Positions 41,208 to 50,403 of a stretch of DNA of 64,000 nucleotides are shown here, in pieces. The DNA is taken from contig OZ243107.1 of NCBI GenBank assembly GCA_965212245.1, forward strand, positions 186,001 through 250,000. The letters run 5' to 3'. How positions within the stretch are numbered: the first letter of the stretch is position 1; every line of letters begins with the position of its first letter. Source of the DNA: CAKZNE01 sp040222435 (GTDB taxonomy: Bacteria > Bacteroidota > Bacteroidia > Flavobacteriales > Schleiferiaceae). Below the pieces are notes generated by a model. It was not told where the DNA came from. It saw only the letters and a program-made list of their open reading frames with translations, and did not search any database. A program made the position numbers and the translations under genes.

Positions 41208-44002
41208 AAAGCATAAGAGTGTATACATACCGCTGCCTTATCATCGGGGTGCTCTGTTTTTTGAGTAGCCACCTACTCTATGCTCAAGATTCGGAGCCGC
41301 GTATTTCAGGTACCTACCAAGCGGTTCCTTTTTTACAATGGGTACAGCAAACAGAAGCCGAAACCTCTTATCGGTTTTATTTTAAACCCGGCCTTACAGA
41401 TACTTTAAAAGTTACTCTTAACGCTCAGCAAAATACCCTTCCTGAATTGTTGGATCAGATCCTCAGTGGCAGCGAGTTCAAATATGCCATTGATGCTCAA
41501 AAGCGGGTTTTCATCACCTACGGCTGGGAAATAAAAACAGAACTCCCCAAAGGTCTTTTTGCTCTTCCGGAAGAAGAAACAGAACCCGGGCAGGAAACTC
41601 CTCCACGCGATGTATTGGTGGATTATTTTCAGGCTACACGCCAACAAACCGATAAAGGTGAAGCCGGACTTCTGGAAATAGGAGTACGCACCAACAAACT
41701 GAAGGCCGGCAAGGCCAGCCTTAGCGGCCGAGTGCTGAATATACAAACCGGAGAGCCTATAGCCGGAGCTAATGTTTTTGTAAAGAAACCTTTGATCGGT
41801 GCCGTAAGCGATCCCCTGGGCTATTATTCCATTTCTCTTCCCCGGGGCCGTCATACGCTGCACATTACCAACATAGGGATGCGTGAAGCAGAACGGAATA
41901 TCCTGCTGTACTCTGATGGCCAATTGGATATTGAACTTCGTGAAAGTGTACAATCCCTGCAGGAGGTAGAAGTAAGTGCTGAGCGTGACCGTAACCTGAA
42001 GCGCACCGAAATGGGCGTAGCTGAACTGGATGTAAAAACCCTGAAGCAGCTACCCAGCGCCCTGGGTGAAGCAGATGTGCTGCGTGCCGTGCTTACCCTT
42101 CCCGGTGTAAAATCAGTGGGCGAAGCCAGTACCGGTTTTAATGTACGGGGCGGGGCGGCAGATCAAAACCTTATCCTTTTTAATGACGCAGTGGTATACA
42201 ACCCTTCTCACCTTTTCGGTTTCTTTTCCTCTTTTAATTCAGATATCCTTAAAGATGTCCAGCTTTATAAAAGCAGTATTCCGGCCCGCTACGGAGGCCG
42301 GCTGGCCTCTGTGCTGGATATTACCAGTCGCGAAGGGAATAAAAAGAAGTTTGCCGGTTCCGGAGGTATCGGGCCTATTACCGGGCGCCTGACGCTGGAG
42401 GGTCCTCTCATTAAAGAAAAGACCTCCATCATTGTAAGTGCCCGCGCCAATTATTCCAACTGGATACTTAAACTTTTAGAGAATGAAGCTTACCGCTCCA
42501 GCAAAGCCGGGTTTTACGATCTGAACCTGGGGGTAAGCCATCAGGTGGATGAAAAGAACGATCTTTTTGTAAACGCCTATTACAGTGAGGATCATTTCCG
42601 CTTCCGGAATGATACAACCTACAGCTACCGGAATTACAATGCCAGTCTCCGGTGGAAACGCATTTTCAGTGATAAGATGTACGCCAACTTCAGTGCTTCC
42701 TACAGTGCCTATGATTTTGGGGTAGAAAGTGAGCGTAACCCTGTAAATGCGTACAAGCTTACTTATGGTATTGCACAAACCCAGGCCAAAGCAGACTTTA
42801 ATTATTTTATGAATGTGCGCCACACCCTTGATTTTGGTGTCAGCATTCTTCACTACCAGCTGCAGCCCGGCTCCTACCAGCCCAACAGTAGTGCGTCACT
42901 GGTCATTCCGGAAAGCCTGGAAAGGGAGCAAGCCCTTGAAAATGCTATTTACATTTCTGATGAATACGCTATTACGTCTGCCCTTACAGTGGATGCCGGC
43001 CTGCGTTATTCCTTTTTTCACTTTTTGGGGCCTCAAACCATTTATGGGTATACTGAAGGTCAGCCACGGTCTGAGTTCTCCCGCAATGACACCACGCAAT
43101 ACGCCTCCGGAGATTTTGTAAAAACCTACCATGGTCCTGAATTCCGTTTGGGCCTGCGCTGGTCATTAAGTGATCATTCTTCCGTAAAAGCCAGTTACAA
43201 CAGTTTACGGCAGTACATTCACCTGCTTTCCAATACCACCGCTATTTCTCCCACGGATATCTGGAAGCTCAGTGATCCTAATATACAGCCACAGCTGGGA
43301 GAACAACTCTCCATAGGGTATTACCATAATTTTCTGGGCGGGCGGCTGGAAGCTTCTGTAGAAACCTATTATAAGACCACCCGTAACTACCTGGACTATA
43401 AAAGCGGGGCCACCCTTATTATGAACCCGGCCATAGAAACCGATATTGTAACTACCCGGGGACAGGCTTATGGCCTTGAGGTTTTACTGAAAAAAAAGGC
43501 CGGAAAACTGAACGGCTGGATCAGTTATACCTACTCGCGATCCTTGCTGCAGGTGGATGATCAGCAGGAGAACGAAAACATCAATAATGGCGAGTGGTAT
43601 CCCTCCAACTTTGACAAACCGCATGATTTTACCTTTATCAGTAACTATAAATTTACGCACCGCCTCAGCCTCTCCTTAAACCTTACATACAGCACCGGAC
43701 GCCCCATTACTTTACCCATTGCGCGATACAATTACGCGGGCTCTGAGCGTGTGTATTATTCAGATCGCAATGCGTATCGTATTCCTGATTATTTCAGGGC
43801 AGATGTAGCGCTGAATATTGAAGGTAACCATAAAATAAAAAAACTGGCGCACAGCTCATGGACCCTGGCCGTATATAATGTTACCGGCCGCAACAACCCG
43901 TATTCCGTATACTTTACCGCTCAAAACGGAAGCGTTACCGGCTATCAGCTATCCATTTTCGGGAGAGCCATACCTACTATAACCTATAATTTCCGGTTTT
44001 AA
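41204..44002 (+). CDS. TonB-dependent receptor with STN and CarboxypepD_reg-like domains
   Basis: 932 aa. Signal peptide to ~28 (LLYAQ). Residues ~30-125 form an STN/secretin-N-like domain (FLQWVQQTEAETSYRFYF, LKVTLNAQQNTLPELLDQIL). Then a carboxypeptidase-regulatory-like domain (LSGRVLNIQTGEPIAGANVF, GYYSISLPRGRHTLHITNIG), a plug (EADVLRAVLTLPGVKSVGEA, TGFNVRGGAADQNLILFNDA) and a 22-strand barrel ending TITYNFRF. The presence of an STN domain often goes with anti-sigma signalling, but no sigma/anti-sigma gene is next to it. Ligand unknown. Co-transcribed with the DUF4249 and macroglobulin-like genes. Confidence 0.92.
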   Translation: MKSIRVYTYRCLIIGVLCFLSSHLLYAQDSEPRISGTYQAVPFLQWVQQTEAETSYRFYFKPGLTDTLKVTLNAQQNTLPELLDQILSGSEFKYAIDAQKRVFITYGWEIKTELPKGLFALPEEETEPGQETPPRDVLVDYFQATRQQTDKGEAGLLEIGVRTNKLKAGKASLSGRVLNIQTGEPIAGANVFVKKPLIGAVSDPLGYYSISLPRGRHTLHITNIGMREAERNILLYSDGQLDIELRESVQSLQEVEVSAERDRNLKRTEMGVAELDVKTLKQLPSALGEADVLRAVLTLPGVKSVGEASTGFNVRGGAADQNLILFNDAVVYNPSHLFGFFSSFNSDILKDVQLYKSSIPARYGGRLASVLDITSREGNKKKFAGSGGIGPITGRLTLEGPLIKEKTSIIVSARANYSNWILKLLENEAYRSSKAGFYDLNLGVSHQVDEKNDLFVNAYYSEDHFRFRNDTTYSYRNYNASLRWKRIFSDKMYANFSASYSAYDFGVESERNPVNAYKLTYGIAQTQAKADFNYFMNVRHTLDFGVSILHYQLQPGSYQPNSSASLVIPESLEREQALENAIYISDEYAITSALTVDAGLRYSFFHFLGPQTIYGYTEGQPRSEFSRNDTTQYASGDFVKTYHGPEFRLGLRWSLSDHSSVKASYNSLRQYIHLLSNTTAISPTDIWKLSDPNIQPQLGEQLSIGYYHNFLGGRLEASVETYYKTTRNYLDYKSGATLIMNPAIETDIVTTRGQAYGLEVLLKKKAGKLNGWISYTYSRSLLQVDDQQENENINNGEWYPSNFDKPHDFTFISNYKFTHRLSLSLNLTYSTGRPITLPIARYNYAGSERVYYSDRNAYRIPDYFRADVALNIEGNHKIKKLAHSSWTLAVYNVTGRNNPYSVYFTAQNGSVTGYQLSIFGRAIPTITYNFRF

Positions 44003-44005
44003 GCC

Positions 44006-45145
44006 ATGCGTAATTTTCATATACATACCATATTCCTGATTATTCTGCTGGCTTCCTGGGGCTGTGTGGAAAAGTATGAGCCTGATGTAATGGATGCATC
44101 CGGTAACTTTTTGGTAGTGGAAGGCACCCTGGTGAATGATACCACCACTCTATTCCTTAGCCGTACCTCTGCGCTGGACAGCCTGGGTGTGCGTCCTGAA
44201 AGCGGAGCTCAGCTATGGGTGGAAAACTCAAACGCCTCCTACCAGGTGGCCTTTGAAGAAAAGGAAAGCGGAACCTACCGTGCTTTTCTTAACCTCAGCC
44301 CGGCTGATACCTACCGGCTTCAGATCATGAGCTCCGGAAAGGTTTATTTTTCCGAATACATCTCCGTAAAGGATGCCCCGGAGATTGAATCCGTAGATTG
44401 GGATGTAAGCGGGAATACTACTATTGACGTGAACGTGAGCACCCACGACCCTCAAAACAACACCCTGTACTACCGCTGGGAGTATACCGAAACCTGGGAG
44501 TACCGCTCCGCCTATAACTCCGTTTTTAAATTTGAAAAGGATGAAGTTCAGGTGCGCGATATCCCCGGTGAACTGATCAACACCTGCTACCGCTCTGCAG
44601 CCTCTTCGGATATTTATATTGCTTCTTCCGTTAAACTGACAGAAGACCGTATCTCCCGCTTCCCACTGCTGAAAATTGATCTGCCTGATGACAACCGGCT
44701 GGATCGTAGATACAGCATTTTAGTGCGCCAATATGCCCTTAGCCGCGAAGCATTTGAGTTTTGGGATATCCTGAAAAAGAATACGGAAAGCCTGGGCACC
44801 CTTTTTGACCCACAGCCTTCACAACTCCCCTCAAACCTCTACTGTGAAACCGACCCGGATGAACCGGTGATCGGTTATATCTCAGCGGGAAAATTTACCG
44901 AGAAAAGACTTTTTATTGACCGGGCAGAGATCCCTTTTTCCTTTAACTACAATCGCTACCCCACCTGTGAACTGGATACTATACCTATTGACAGCGCCAT
45001 AGCTTTCGCAAGGTTTAACGGAACCTCCTCTATACCGGTAGATACCTACGGTTTGTTTGAACCTACCGACTATCTCTATTCTTCAAGTAGTTGTGTAGAC
45101 TGCAGAGTGCAAGGCGGAACCCTTGAAAAACCGGATTTTTGGTAA
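44006..45145 (+). CDS. DUF4249 lipoprotein
   Basis: 379 aa. Lipobox LLASWGC (Cys20) followed by VEKYEPDVMDASGNFLVVEG, the classic DUF4249 opening. Further marks: LWVENSNASYQVAFEEKESG, TYRLQIMSSGKVYFSEYISV, CYRSAASSDIYIASS and a C-terminal CVDCRVQGGTLEKPDFW with paired cysteines. DUF4249 proteins regularly follow TonB receptors in Bacteroidetes and are thought of as outer-membrane partner lipoproteins; role unknown. 3 bases after the receptor; its stop overlaps the next ATG by one base. Confidence 0.88.
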   Translation: MRNFHIHTIFLIILLASWGCVEKYEPDVMDASGNFLVVEGTLVNDTTTLFLSRTSALDSLGVRPESGAQLWVENSNASYQVAFEEKESGTYRAFLNLSPADTYRLQIMSSGKVYFSEYISVKDAPEIESVDWDVSGNTTIDVNVSTHDPQNNTLYYRWEYTETWEYRSAYNSVFKFEKDEVQVRDIPGELINTCYRSAASSDIYIASSVKLTEDRISRFPLLKIDLPDDNRLDRRYSILVRQYALSREAFEFWDILKKNTESLGTLFDPQPSQLPSNLYCETDPDEPVIGYISAGKFTEKRLFIDRAEIPFSFNYNRYPTCELDTIPIDSAIAFARFNGTSSIPVDTYGLFEPTDYLYSSSSCVDCRVQGGTLEKPDFW

Positions 45146-47496
45146 TGCGCAGGCTCCACACACCCCATACCGTAGTGGCAGTACTCCTGCTCTTCCTTGC
45201 TTTCTCAAAAGGCTTAAGTGCCCAAGCCTTAACGAAAGCTCCCTCTTTAGGGGGAGAAAAAGTATTTCTGCATACGGACCGTGACTTTTACCTGGCCGGG
45301 GAAATAGCCTGGTACAGCCTCTACCTGGTGGAAGATCAAAACCATACCCCTTCCACCGTAAGCAAGGTAGCCTATGTGGAACTGCTGAAAGGCAAAAACC
45401 CGGTACTGCAGCAAAGCATTCCCCTGAAAAAGGGTTTAGGAGCCGGTTCTTTTTACCTGCCGGTAGCATTGGCATCCGGCAATTACACCTTACGGGCTTA
45501 TACCCGCTGGATGCGAAATGAAGGGCCGGAGGGTTTCTTTGAAAAAGAAATAAGCCTCATCAATACCCTACAAGCCGGGGCCATTCCCCCTGTACCCAAC
45601 ACTGCGTATACCGTGCAGCTTTTTCCGGAAGGTGGAAAGCTGGTAAACGGACTGGAAAGCCAGGTGGCCGTGCATATTACCGATCAGCAGGGAAAAGGTG
45701 TGGACTTTAGCGGAGCCCTGGTACAAGGTACCGATACCCTCAGCCGTTTTGATTCGCAACGCTTTGGTATGGGTAAGTTTAGTGTAAAACCTGACACCGG
45801 AAAGCTTCCCAGGCTCTTCCTTTCCTTAGCCGATACTACCCTGCACATAAGCCTCCCTGAAGCCGAAACACAGGGCCTGGTCATGCAGCTTACGGAAAGC
45901 GGGGATCAGCTAAGGTTGAAGTTAAAATGCCAGCCACCCGGACTTATTCCCAACGTAAAGCTATGGGTACATACCCGCAGGCAACTTCAGAAGACGGAGG
46001 TATTGGAACTGGTTTCCGGCACCGCTGAAATAGTTCTGGACAGAAGTATTCTTGGAGCGGGTGTTTCCTGTCTTACCGTAATGGATACCCGCAAAAATGC
46101 GCTCTGCGAAAGGCTCTATTTTAAGCCGCCCGCTAAGGGACTGGAACTTCAGGCGAATCCGTCTTTAAACCGCTTACAAACCCGCCAGGAGCTGGAAGTG
46201 CAAATAGAAGGTGCTAAAACAGAAGCCAGTCTTTCCGTAGCCGTGTATAAGCTGGACTCACTACAACCCCTCCCGGAGGAAAATATCAGGAGTTACTTCT
46301 GGCTGTCTTCTGATATTAAAGGCCGTATAGAGTCGCCCGGATTTTATATGTTACCCGGGGCGGAAGCACAACAACAAGCGGATTTATTGATGCTTACACA
46401 AGGCTGGCGGACCTTTCAATGGGATCGTATTTTACAAAATCCTGCTCCGGAACCTAACTACGCTCCTGAATACGAAGGTGCCCTGATTTCCGGTACAGTA
46501 AAGGGAGTGGATTATGATGAGATACCGGCCCATGCCACCGCCATGCTAAGTATACCCGGGCCACACTTTAAGCTTTACCATTCTGCAATTGCCAAAAATG
46601 GCGATCTCCTTTTTGCCACCAAAGGAATATACGGGCCGGTTCCCCTGGTACTAAGCACTACGGGCATTCCCGATTCTGCGCTGAGCTTTGCGTTACATTC
46701 ACCTTATGCCAGCGAGTTTACCTCCGTTCGGAATTCCCCCCTATACCTACCCCCCACTGCGGGCGCTCTATTGCAGGAACGCAGCATGAGTATGCAGCTT
46801 GAAAATATATTTACCGGAGAGCAACGGAACCGTTTTCATACACCCTGGCAAGACACCCTGGCTTTTTACGGCACCGCAGATCAAACCTATCGGCTGGATG
46901 ACTATACCCGCTTTCCTACTATGATGGAAGTGATGACGGAGTATGTACCTGAAGTGGCTATCCGCAAAAAAGATGATCACTACACCATGGCCGTATTTCA
47001 AAATCGCGAAAAAGGCTTTTACAATTCAGCGCCACTCATTCTGGTGAACGGTTTACCTCTTTCATCCGACAAATTACTGTCGTTAAACCCCTTTAAGATC
47101 CGGAAAATGGACATCATCCAGGATAAATTTGTTTTCGGGAAAACCCGTTTTCCGGGCGTAGTGAGTTATACCACTTATGATGATAGCGACTGGTGGCAAA
47201 AGGATGAGGACTGGTGGAAAACGGAATACCAGGGACTGGCAGAGCAACGTGTTTTCCATTCTACGCATCATACGGAAGGAGCGGAAAATCGCGTTCCCGA
47301 TTTCAGAAGTCTGTTGTTTTGGGGGCCGGCTGTAAAATTACAAGCAGGCACCGCAAAAACCGCTTTTTACACATCTGATCTTACGGGGCGTTTTATAGGC
47401 ATTGTACAGGGCATGGGTAAAGAAGGCAAAATGGGATACACCACTTTTGAATTTGAAGTAGAGGAAAAGTACAGTACTGAACCGGGCCAAAAATAA
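45145..47496 (+). CDS. Macroglobulin-like (MG2) protein with plug-like C-terminus
   Basis: 783 aa from ATG 45145 (stop/start TAATG with the previous gene; an in-frame TTG at 45139 is unlikely). Signal peptide through LSAQ (~25). Residues ~35-135 resemble an MG2 domain of alpha-2-macroglobulin-like proteins: GGEKVFLHTDRDFYLAGEIA, WYSLYLVED, GNYTLRAYTRWMRN. More beta-sandwich domains follow (TVQLFPEGGKLVNGLESQVA). Near the C-terminus LILVNGLPLSSDKLLSLNPF and KIRKMDIIQDKFVFGKTRFP look like a TonB plug. No thioester motif seen. Third gene of the receptor cluster, probably periplasmic or outer-membrane bound. Confidence 0.8.
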   Translation: MRRLHTPHTVVAVLLLFLAFSKGLSAQALTKAPSLGGEKVFLHTDRDFYLAGEIAWYSLYLVEDQNHTPSTVSKVAYVELLKGKNPVLQQSIPLKKGLGAGSFYLPVALASGNYTLRAYTRWMRNEGPEGFFEKEISLINTLQAGAIPPVPNTAYTVQLFPEGGKLVNGLESQVAVHITDQQGKGVDFSGALVQGTDTLSRFDSQRFGMGKFSVKPDTGKLPRLFLSLADTTLHISLPEAETQGLVMQLTESGDQLRLKLKCQPPGLIPNVKLWVHTRRQLQKTEVLELVSGTAEIVLDRSILGAGVSCLTVMDTRKNALCERLYFKPPAKGLELQANPSLNRLQTRQELEVQIEGAKTEASLSVAVYKLDSLQPLPEENIRSYFWLSSDIKGRIESPGFYMLPGAEAQQQADLLMLTQGWRTFQWDRILQNPAPEPNYAPEYEGALISGTVKGVDYDEIPAHATAMLSIPGPHFKLYHSAIAKNGDLLFATKGIYGPVPLVLSTTGIPDSALSFALHSPYASEFTSVRNSPLYLPPTAGALLQERSMSMQLENIFTGEQRNRFHTPWQDTLAFYGTADQTYRLDDYTRFPTMMEVMTEYVPEVAIRKKDDHYTMAVFQNREKGFYNSAPLILVNGLPLSSDKLLSLNPFKIRKMDIIQDKFVFGKTRFPGVVSYTTYDDSDWWQKDEDWWKTEYQGLAEQRVFHSTHHTEGAENRVPDFRSLLFWGPAVKLQAGTAKTAFYTSDLTGRFIGIVQGMGKEGKMGYTTFEFEVEEKYSTEPGQK

Positions 47497-47561
47497 AGTA
47501 CGGGCTAAAATACCGGGCTTTGCTTAAATTTACACGCTGATCAACCCCAAGAACTAAAAAA

Positions 47562-47945
47562 ATGAAGTGGTCATCTGAATCCATGCATATTGAACTCACA
47601 GACGAGGATATTGCCATTGTTACACCCACCAGTAATTTTAAAGGACCCGAAACCATTCAGGAAGCCCGCGAGAACGTTATTCTATTAAACGAGGCGGTAC
47701 AGAAAGGGGGGATAGCCGCATTGATTTATTTACCCACCCATTACGTAAATGCGGAAGCTACCCGCTATTACAAAACCTACGCCCCCAATTTACCGGCTGC
47801 GCTTATTGCCGATTCTTTTTTTAAAAGGATGATCGGCAACTTTCTTTTGCCGCTGGCCAACCCACAACGCCCCATCAAACTTTTTTCCAACCGTGAGGAA
47901 GCTTTAGCCTGGCTTAAAGTTACCCTGGCCCATATTGAAGCTTAA
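47562..47945 (+). CDS. Small soluble protein, STAS-like
   Basis: 127 aa without signal peptide or membrane helix. Alternating beta/alpha pattern (IELTDEDIAIVTPTSNFKG, REALAWLKVTLAHIEA) resembles the STAS-like fold of SpoIIAA-type proteins found as stand-alone genes in Bacteroidetes. The assignment is by pattern only. Not obviously linked to its neighbours. Confidence 0.55.
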   Translation: MKWSSESMHIELTDEDIAIVTPTSNFKGPETIQEARENVILLNEAVQKGGIAALIYLPTHYVNAEATRYYKTYAPNLPAALIADSFFKRMIGNFLLPLANPQRPIKLFSNREEALAWLKVTLAHIEA

Positions 47946-48036
47946 GATTTAACCCTTATGCCTCCGGCCTGGTTTTCAATTCCACGCCTGTTCATTTTTA
48001 TTTCATAGGTTTAATACGCTAAACCAGCTAAACAAA

Positions 48037-48405
48037 ATGGATACATACCTTCTCTCCCGAATTATGGTGGGCTTCATCGCTCTTACTCATCTGTACGTTG
48101 TATGGCTGGAAATGTTTGCCTGGACGTCACGCGGCCCCAGGGTGTTCAGGAATTTTCCGGCTGACCTCTTCCCCAAAACCAAAGCCCTGGCCGCTAACCA
48201 GGGGCTGTATAATGCTTTTTTAGTAGCCGGCCTGTTGTGGACTTTCTTTATTACGGATACCGTTTGGCAAACCCATATATCTCTCTTTTTTGTGAGCTGT
48301 GTACTGGTGGCCGGTCTATACGGCACCCTTACCGCTGATCGTAAAATATTCTTTGTGCAGGCTGCCCCTGCCCTTATAGCCCTGGCCTTACTGCTTTTCA
48401 GCTGA
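48037..48405 (+). CDS. DUF1304 membrane protein
   Basis: 122 aa with four transmembrane helices: ISRIMVGFIALTHLYVVWLE region (8-28), NAFLVAGLLWTFFI (~66-80), HISLFFVSCVLVAGLYGTLT and FVQAAPALIALALLLFS. The motifs HLYVVWLEMFAW and ANQGLYNAFLAAG-like ANQGLYNAFLVAGL are the DUF1304 signature. Inner membrane; function unknown. It precedes the SdpR/SdpI pair. Confidence 0.85.
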   Translation: MDTYLLSRIMVGFIALTHLYVVWLEMFAWTSRGPRVFRNFPADLFPKTKALAANQGLYNAFLVAGLLWTFFITDTVWQTHISLFFVSCVLVAGLYGTLTADRKIFFVQAAPALIALALLLFS

Positions 48406-48496
48406 TCTGAAAAGAAATACCCCGGCCACATCCGCGGGAAAAATCAACCCAAAAAGGTATCACTATCCACCTGGGTTTTGCAAAGTCTATAATTAT

Positions 48497-48520
48497 TTAG
48501 ATATTTGTCTAAATATCTAA
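48497..48520. promoter_or_regulatory. Operator of sdpR-sdpI
   Basis: Perfect palindrome: arm TTAGATATTT, centre GTCT, arm AAATATCTAA. It ends 3 bases before the TTG start of sdpR, where a bound ArsR-type repressor would block both transcription and initiation. Autorepression is the known mode of SdpR. Confidence 0.75.
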
Positions 48521-48523
48521 TCT

Positions 48524-48781
48524 TTGAATACGGCCTTTAAAGCTTTAAACGATCCCATTCGCAGGGATATACTGGAAATGTTGCGGAAAAGTGATAAAAC
48601 TGCCGGTGAAATTGCCGATGGATTTAACATATCCAAGCCCAGTATTTCGCACCACCTGGATAGTTTAAAACGGGCCGGTTTGGTGAGCAGCCGTAAAAAA
48701 GGGCAGTTTGTAGTGTACGCACTGAACACCACCATACTGGACGATATCTTAAAATGGATACTAAGTCTTAAAAATGAATGA
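48524..48781 (+). CDS. SdpR-type ArsR-family autorepressor
   Basis: 85 aa, TTG start. The start is set by homology: NTAFKALNDPIRRDILEML is the standard SdpR N-terminus and no ATG exists before residue 19. Winged helix with TAGEIADGFNISKPSISHHL as recognition region and KKGQFVVYALNTTILDDILK. In B. subtilis SdpR represses sdpRI and is titrated to the membrane by SdpI bound to the SdpC toxin. The sdpI-like gene overlaps by 4 bases; no toxin gene is visible. Confidence 0.92.
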   Translation: MNTAFKALNDPIRRDILEMLRKSDKTAGEIADGFNISKPSISHHLDSLKRAGLVSSRKKGQFVVYALNTTILDDILKWILSLKNE

Positions 48782-49425
48782 CTATGAAATTTAACGTATA
48801 CAGAGAATTACCTCCTCTAATTATCATGCTTATTCCCTTTGCCTACCTGGCTTTTATCTGGAACTCCCTTCCGGCAGAGGTGCCGGTACACTGGAGTATA
48901 AATGGCGAAATTAACCGCTGGGGTTCTAAAAATGAGCTTTGGACACTGCCTTTTCTACTACCCTTCCTCGTATACGTTATCTTTATAATTATGCCGTTCA
49001 TTGATCCTAAAAGGCAAATTGAAAGAATGGGCCCCAAATTCCACAACCTCAAGCTCATCATGGTGCTAAGCATGTCACTACTGGCCGTAGTTATCCTGTA
49101 TGCCACTCAGCAACAGGAGCTTTCGGAAACACTGCTTTTTGCTGCCCTCGGCTTTATGTTTACCGCGCTGGGTAACTTCTTCAAAACCATACGCCCCAAT
49201 TACTTTATCGGCATCCGCACTCCGTGGACCCTTGAAAATGAAACCGTATGGCGCAAAACACATCGTATGAGTGGTAAGCTTTGGTTTGCCGGGGGGCTTT
49301 TAATCATACTCAGCAGCCTTACCCTGGCTCCCCAAACCGCTATGATCTTCTTTTTCTCTATGGTAGCCCTGCTTACCCTTATACCCCTGGTGTACTCGTA
49401 CCGCCTGTACCACAGGTTAAAATAA
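48778..49425 (+). CDS. SdpI family membrane protein
   Basis: 215 aa, six hydrophobic segments. The N-terminal part is DUF1648-like (IIMLIPFAYLAFIWNSLPAE, VPVHWSINGEINRWGSK, the P-V-H-W-x-x-x-G-x-x-x-R-W-G motif). The C-terminal SdpI part carries YFIGIRTPWTLENETVWRKTH and RMSGKLWFAGG, diagnostic for the family. SdpI confers immunity to the SDP peptide toxin and signals to SdpR. Overlaps sdpR as ATGA. Confidence 0.92.
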   Translation: MTMKFNVYRELPPLIIMLIPFAYLAFIWNSLPAEVPVHWSINGEINRWGSKNELWTLPFLLPFLVYVIFIIMPFIDPKRQIERMGPKFHNLKLIMVLSMSLLAVVILYATQQQELSETLLFAALGFMFTALGNFFKTIRPNYFIGIRTPWTLENETVWRKTHRMSGKLWFAGGLLIILSSLTLAPQTAMIFFFSMVALLTLIPLVYSYRLYHRLK

Positions 49426-49516
49426 ACCCGTACCCGCTTTGGCATACCGGCTCTTGCCGTAAAGGTTCCGTACACTTACATTTGGGCTTTACTTTATAAA
49501 CCTATAATCCTGCTTT

Positions 49517-50044
49517 ATGAAATTACTGGCTCCCGGCTCACGCATGGATCATCCTGAATACGGTAAAGGCGTGGTAACCAATGTAACCACCCGCCATTAC
49601 TTTGTGAGTTTTATAGACAGTGGTGTGGAAACCATTGCCATTGATGCTGAATTTGAGGTAATAGAAGCCCTGGAATACGACCTGGATCTGGTCAGTTTTT
49701 ATGAGGTGGAAACTACCCTGAAAAAACTCCTGCAACGCTGGTCTGACCTTACCGAGAAAGTTACGATTGGCGACCGCTGGAAAGGCGGGAAGTTAATTAT
49801 GGAACCGGGTGAAGCGGGTCTGGCCGGCAAGGAAATACCCATTGATACCTTTTTTCATAAAATAGTGATGGTGCGTGACCGCATCCGGGTAATGGAACAA
49901 AAGATCAATTCCAGTAAAGAACTGGACGATACGACCAAGGTAGACCTGCAACAGTACATCACCCGTATTTACGGCAGCTTAACCACCTTTAACGTACTCT
50001 TTAAATACAAGGAAGACCACTTTGTGGGTGAGCGCAGTAAATAA
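49517..50044 (+). CDS. Conserved hypothetical protein with Tudor-like N-terminus
   Basis: 175 aa, soluble. The N-terminus MKLLAPGSRMDHPEYGKGVV, then TNVTTRHYFVSFIDSGVETI, resembles the small SH3/Tudor-like domain at the C-terminus of UvrD/PcrA helicases (HPxFGxGxV...vxFxxxGxK). The rest is helical (VETTLKKLLQRWSDLTEKVT, KIVMVRDRIRVMEQKI). Possibly a nucleic-acid- or protein-binding factor; this is inference. No operon partner. Confidence 0.65.
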   Translation: MKLLAPGSRMDHPEYGKGVVTNVTTRHYFVSFIDSGVETIAIDAEFEVIEALEYDLDLVSFYEVETTLKKLLQRWSDLTEKVTIGDRWKGGKLIMEPGEAGLAGKEIPIDTFFHKIVMVRDRIRVMEQKINSSKELDDTTKVDLQQYITRIYGSLTTFNVLFKYKEDHFVGERSK

Positions 50045-50113
50045 CGTTTTTACCGGCCTTAAGCTTTATAACTTTCCCTGAAAAGCCGGCTTTGTCTTTT
50101 TCACTTTAGGGTT

Positions 50114-50343
50114 CACCGGGTGCGGAAAGCAGTGTTTCTTCCACAGCCTCTCCCCAATCCCCTGGATACCCTTCCGCACCGGTTTACTATTTTACCGTGG
50201 CAAAAAAAATATTTTACCACGGTAAAATTTTAAAATGGCCATGGCCATTTTCTCAGCCACCGCCATGGGTCAGGTAAAAAGTAAAAGCACCTTTACCCAC
50301 TTTCGTAGCCCTGCGCCTGTCTCCACTGGTAAAGGCATCTTTT
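50114..50343. repeat. Cluster of four inverted repeats in a 359-bp intergenic region
   Basis: (1) ACCGGGTGCGGAA 50114-50126 pairs with 50172-50183, one bulge. (2) TTTTACCGTGG 50190-50200 pairs with 50217-50227, 11 bp perfect. (3) a perfect 20-bp palindrome at 50232-50251 (AAAATGGCCA and its complement). (4) AAAAGCACCTTTACC 50283-50297 pairs imperfectly with 50328-50343. No gene, and no T-run behind any of them. The rest of 50045-50403 holds nothing I can name. Confidence 0.75.
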
Positions 50344-50403
50344 CAATAGGCGCAATAATCCTATCTTTGACCTGTATTTTCAGCAAATCTTAACCGATAT
50401 GAT

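Noticed and set aside
48524..49425. Full SDP toxin operon
   Set aside because: Only sdpR and sdpI-like genes are present; the neighbours (DUF1304, Tudor-like) are not sdpABC.
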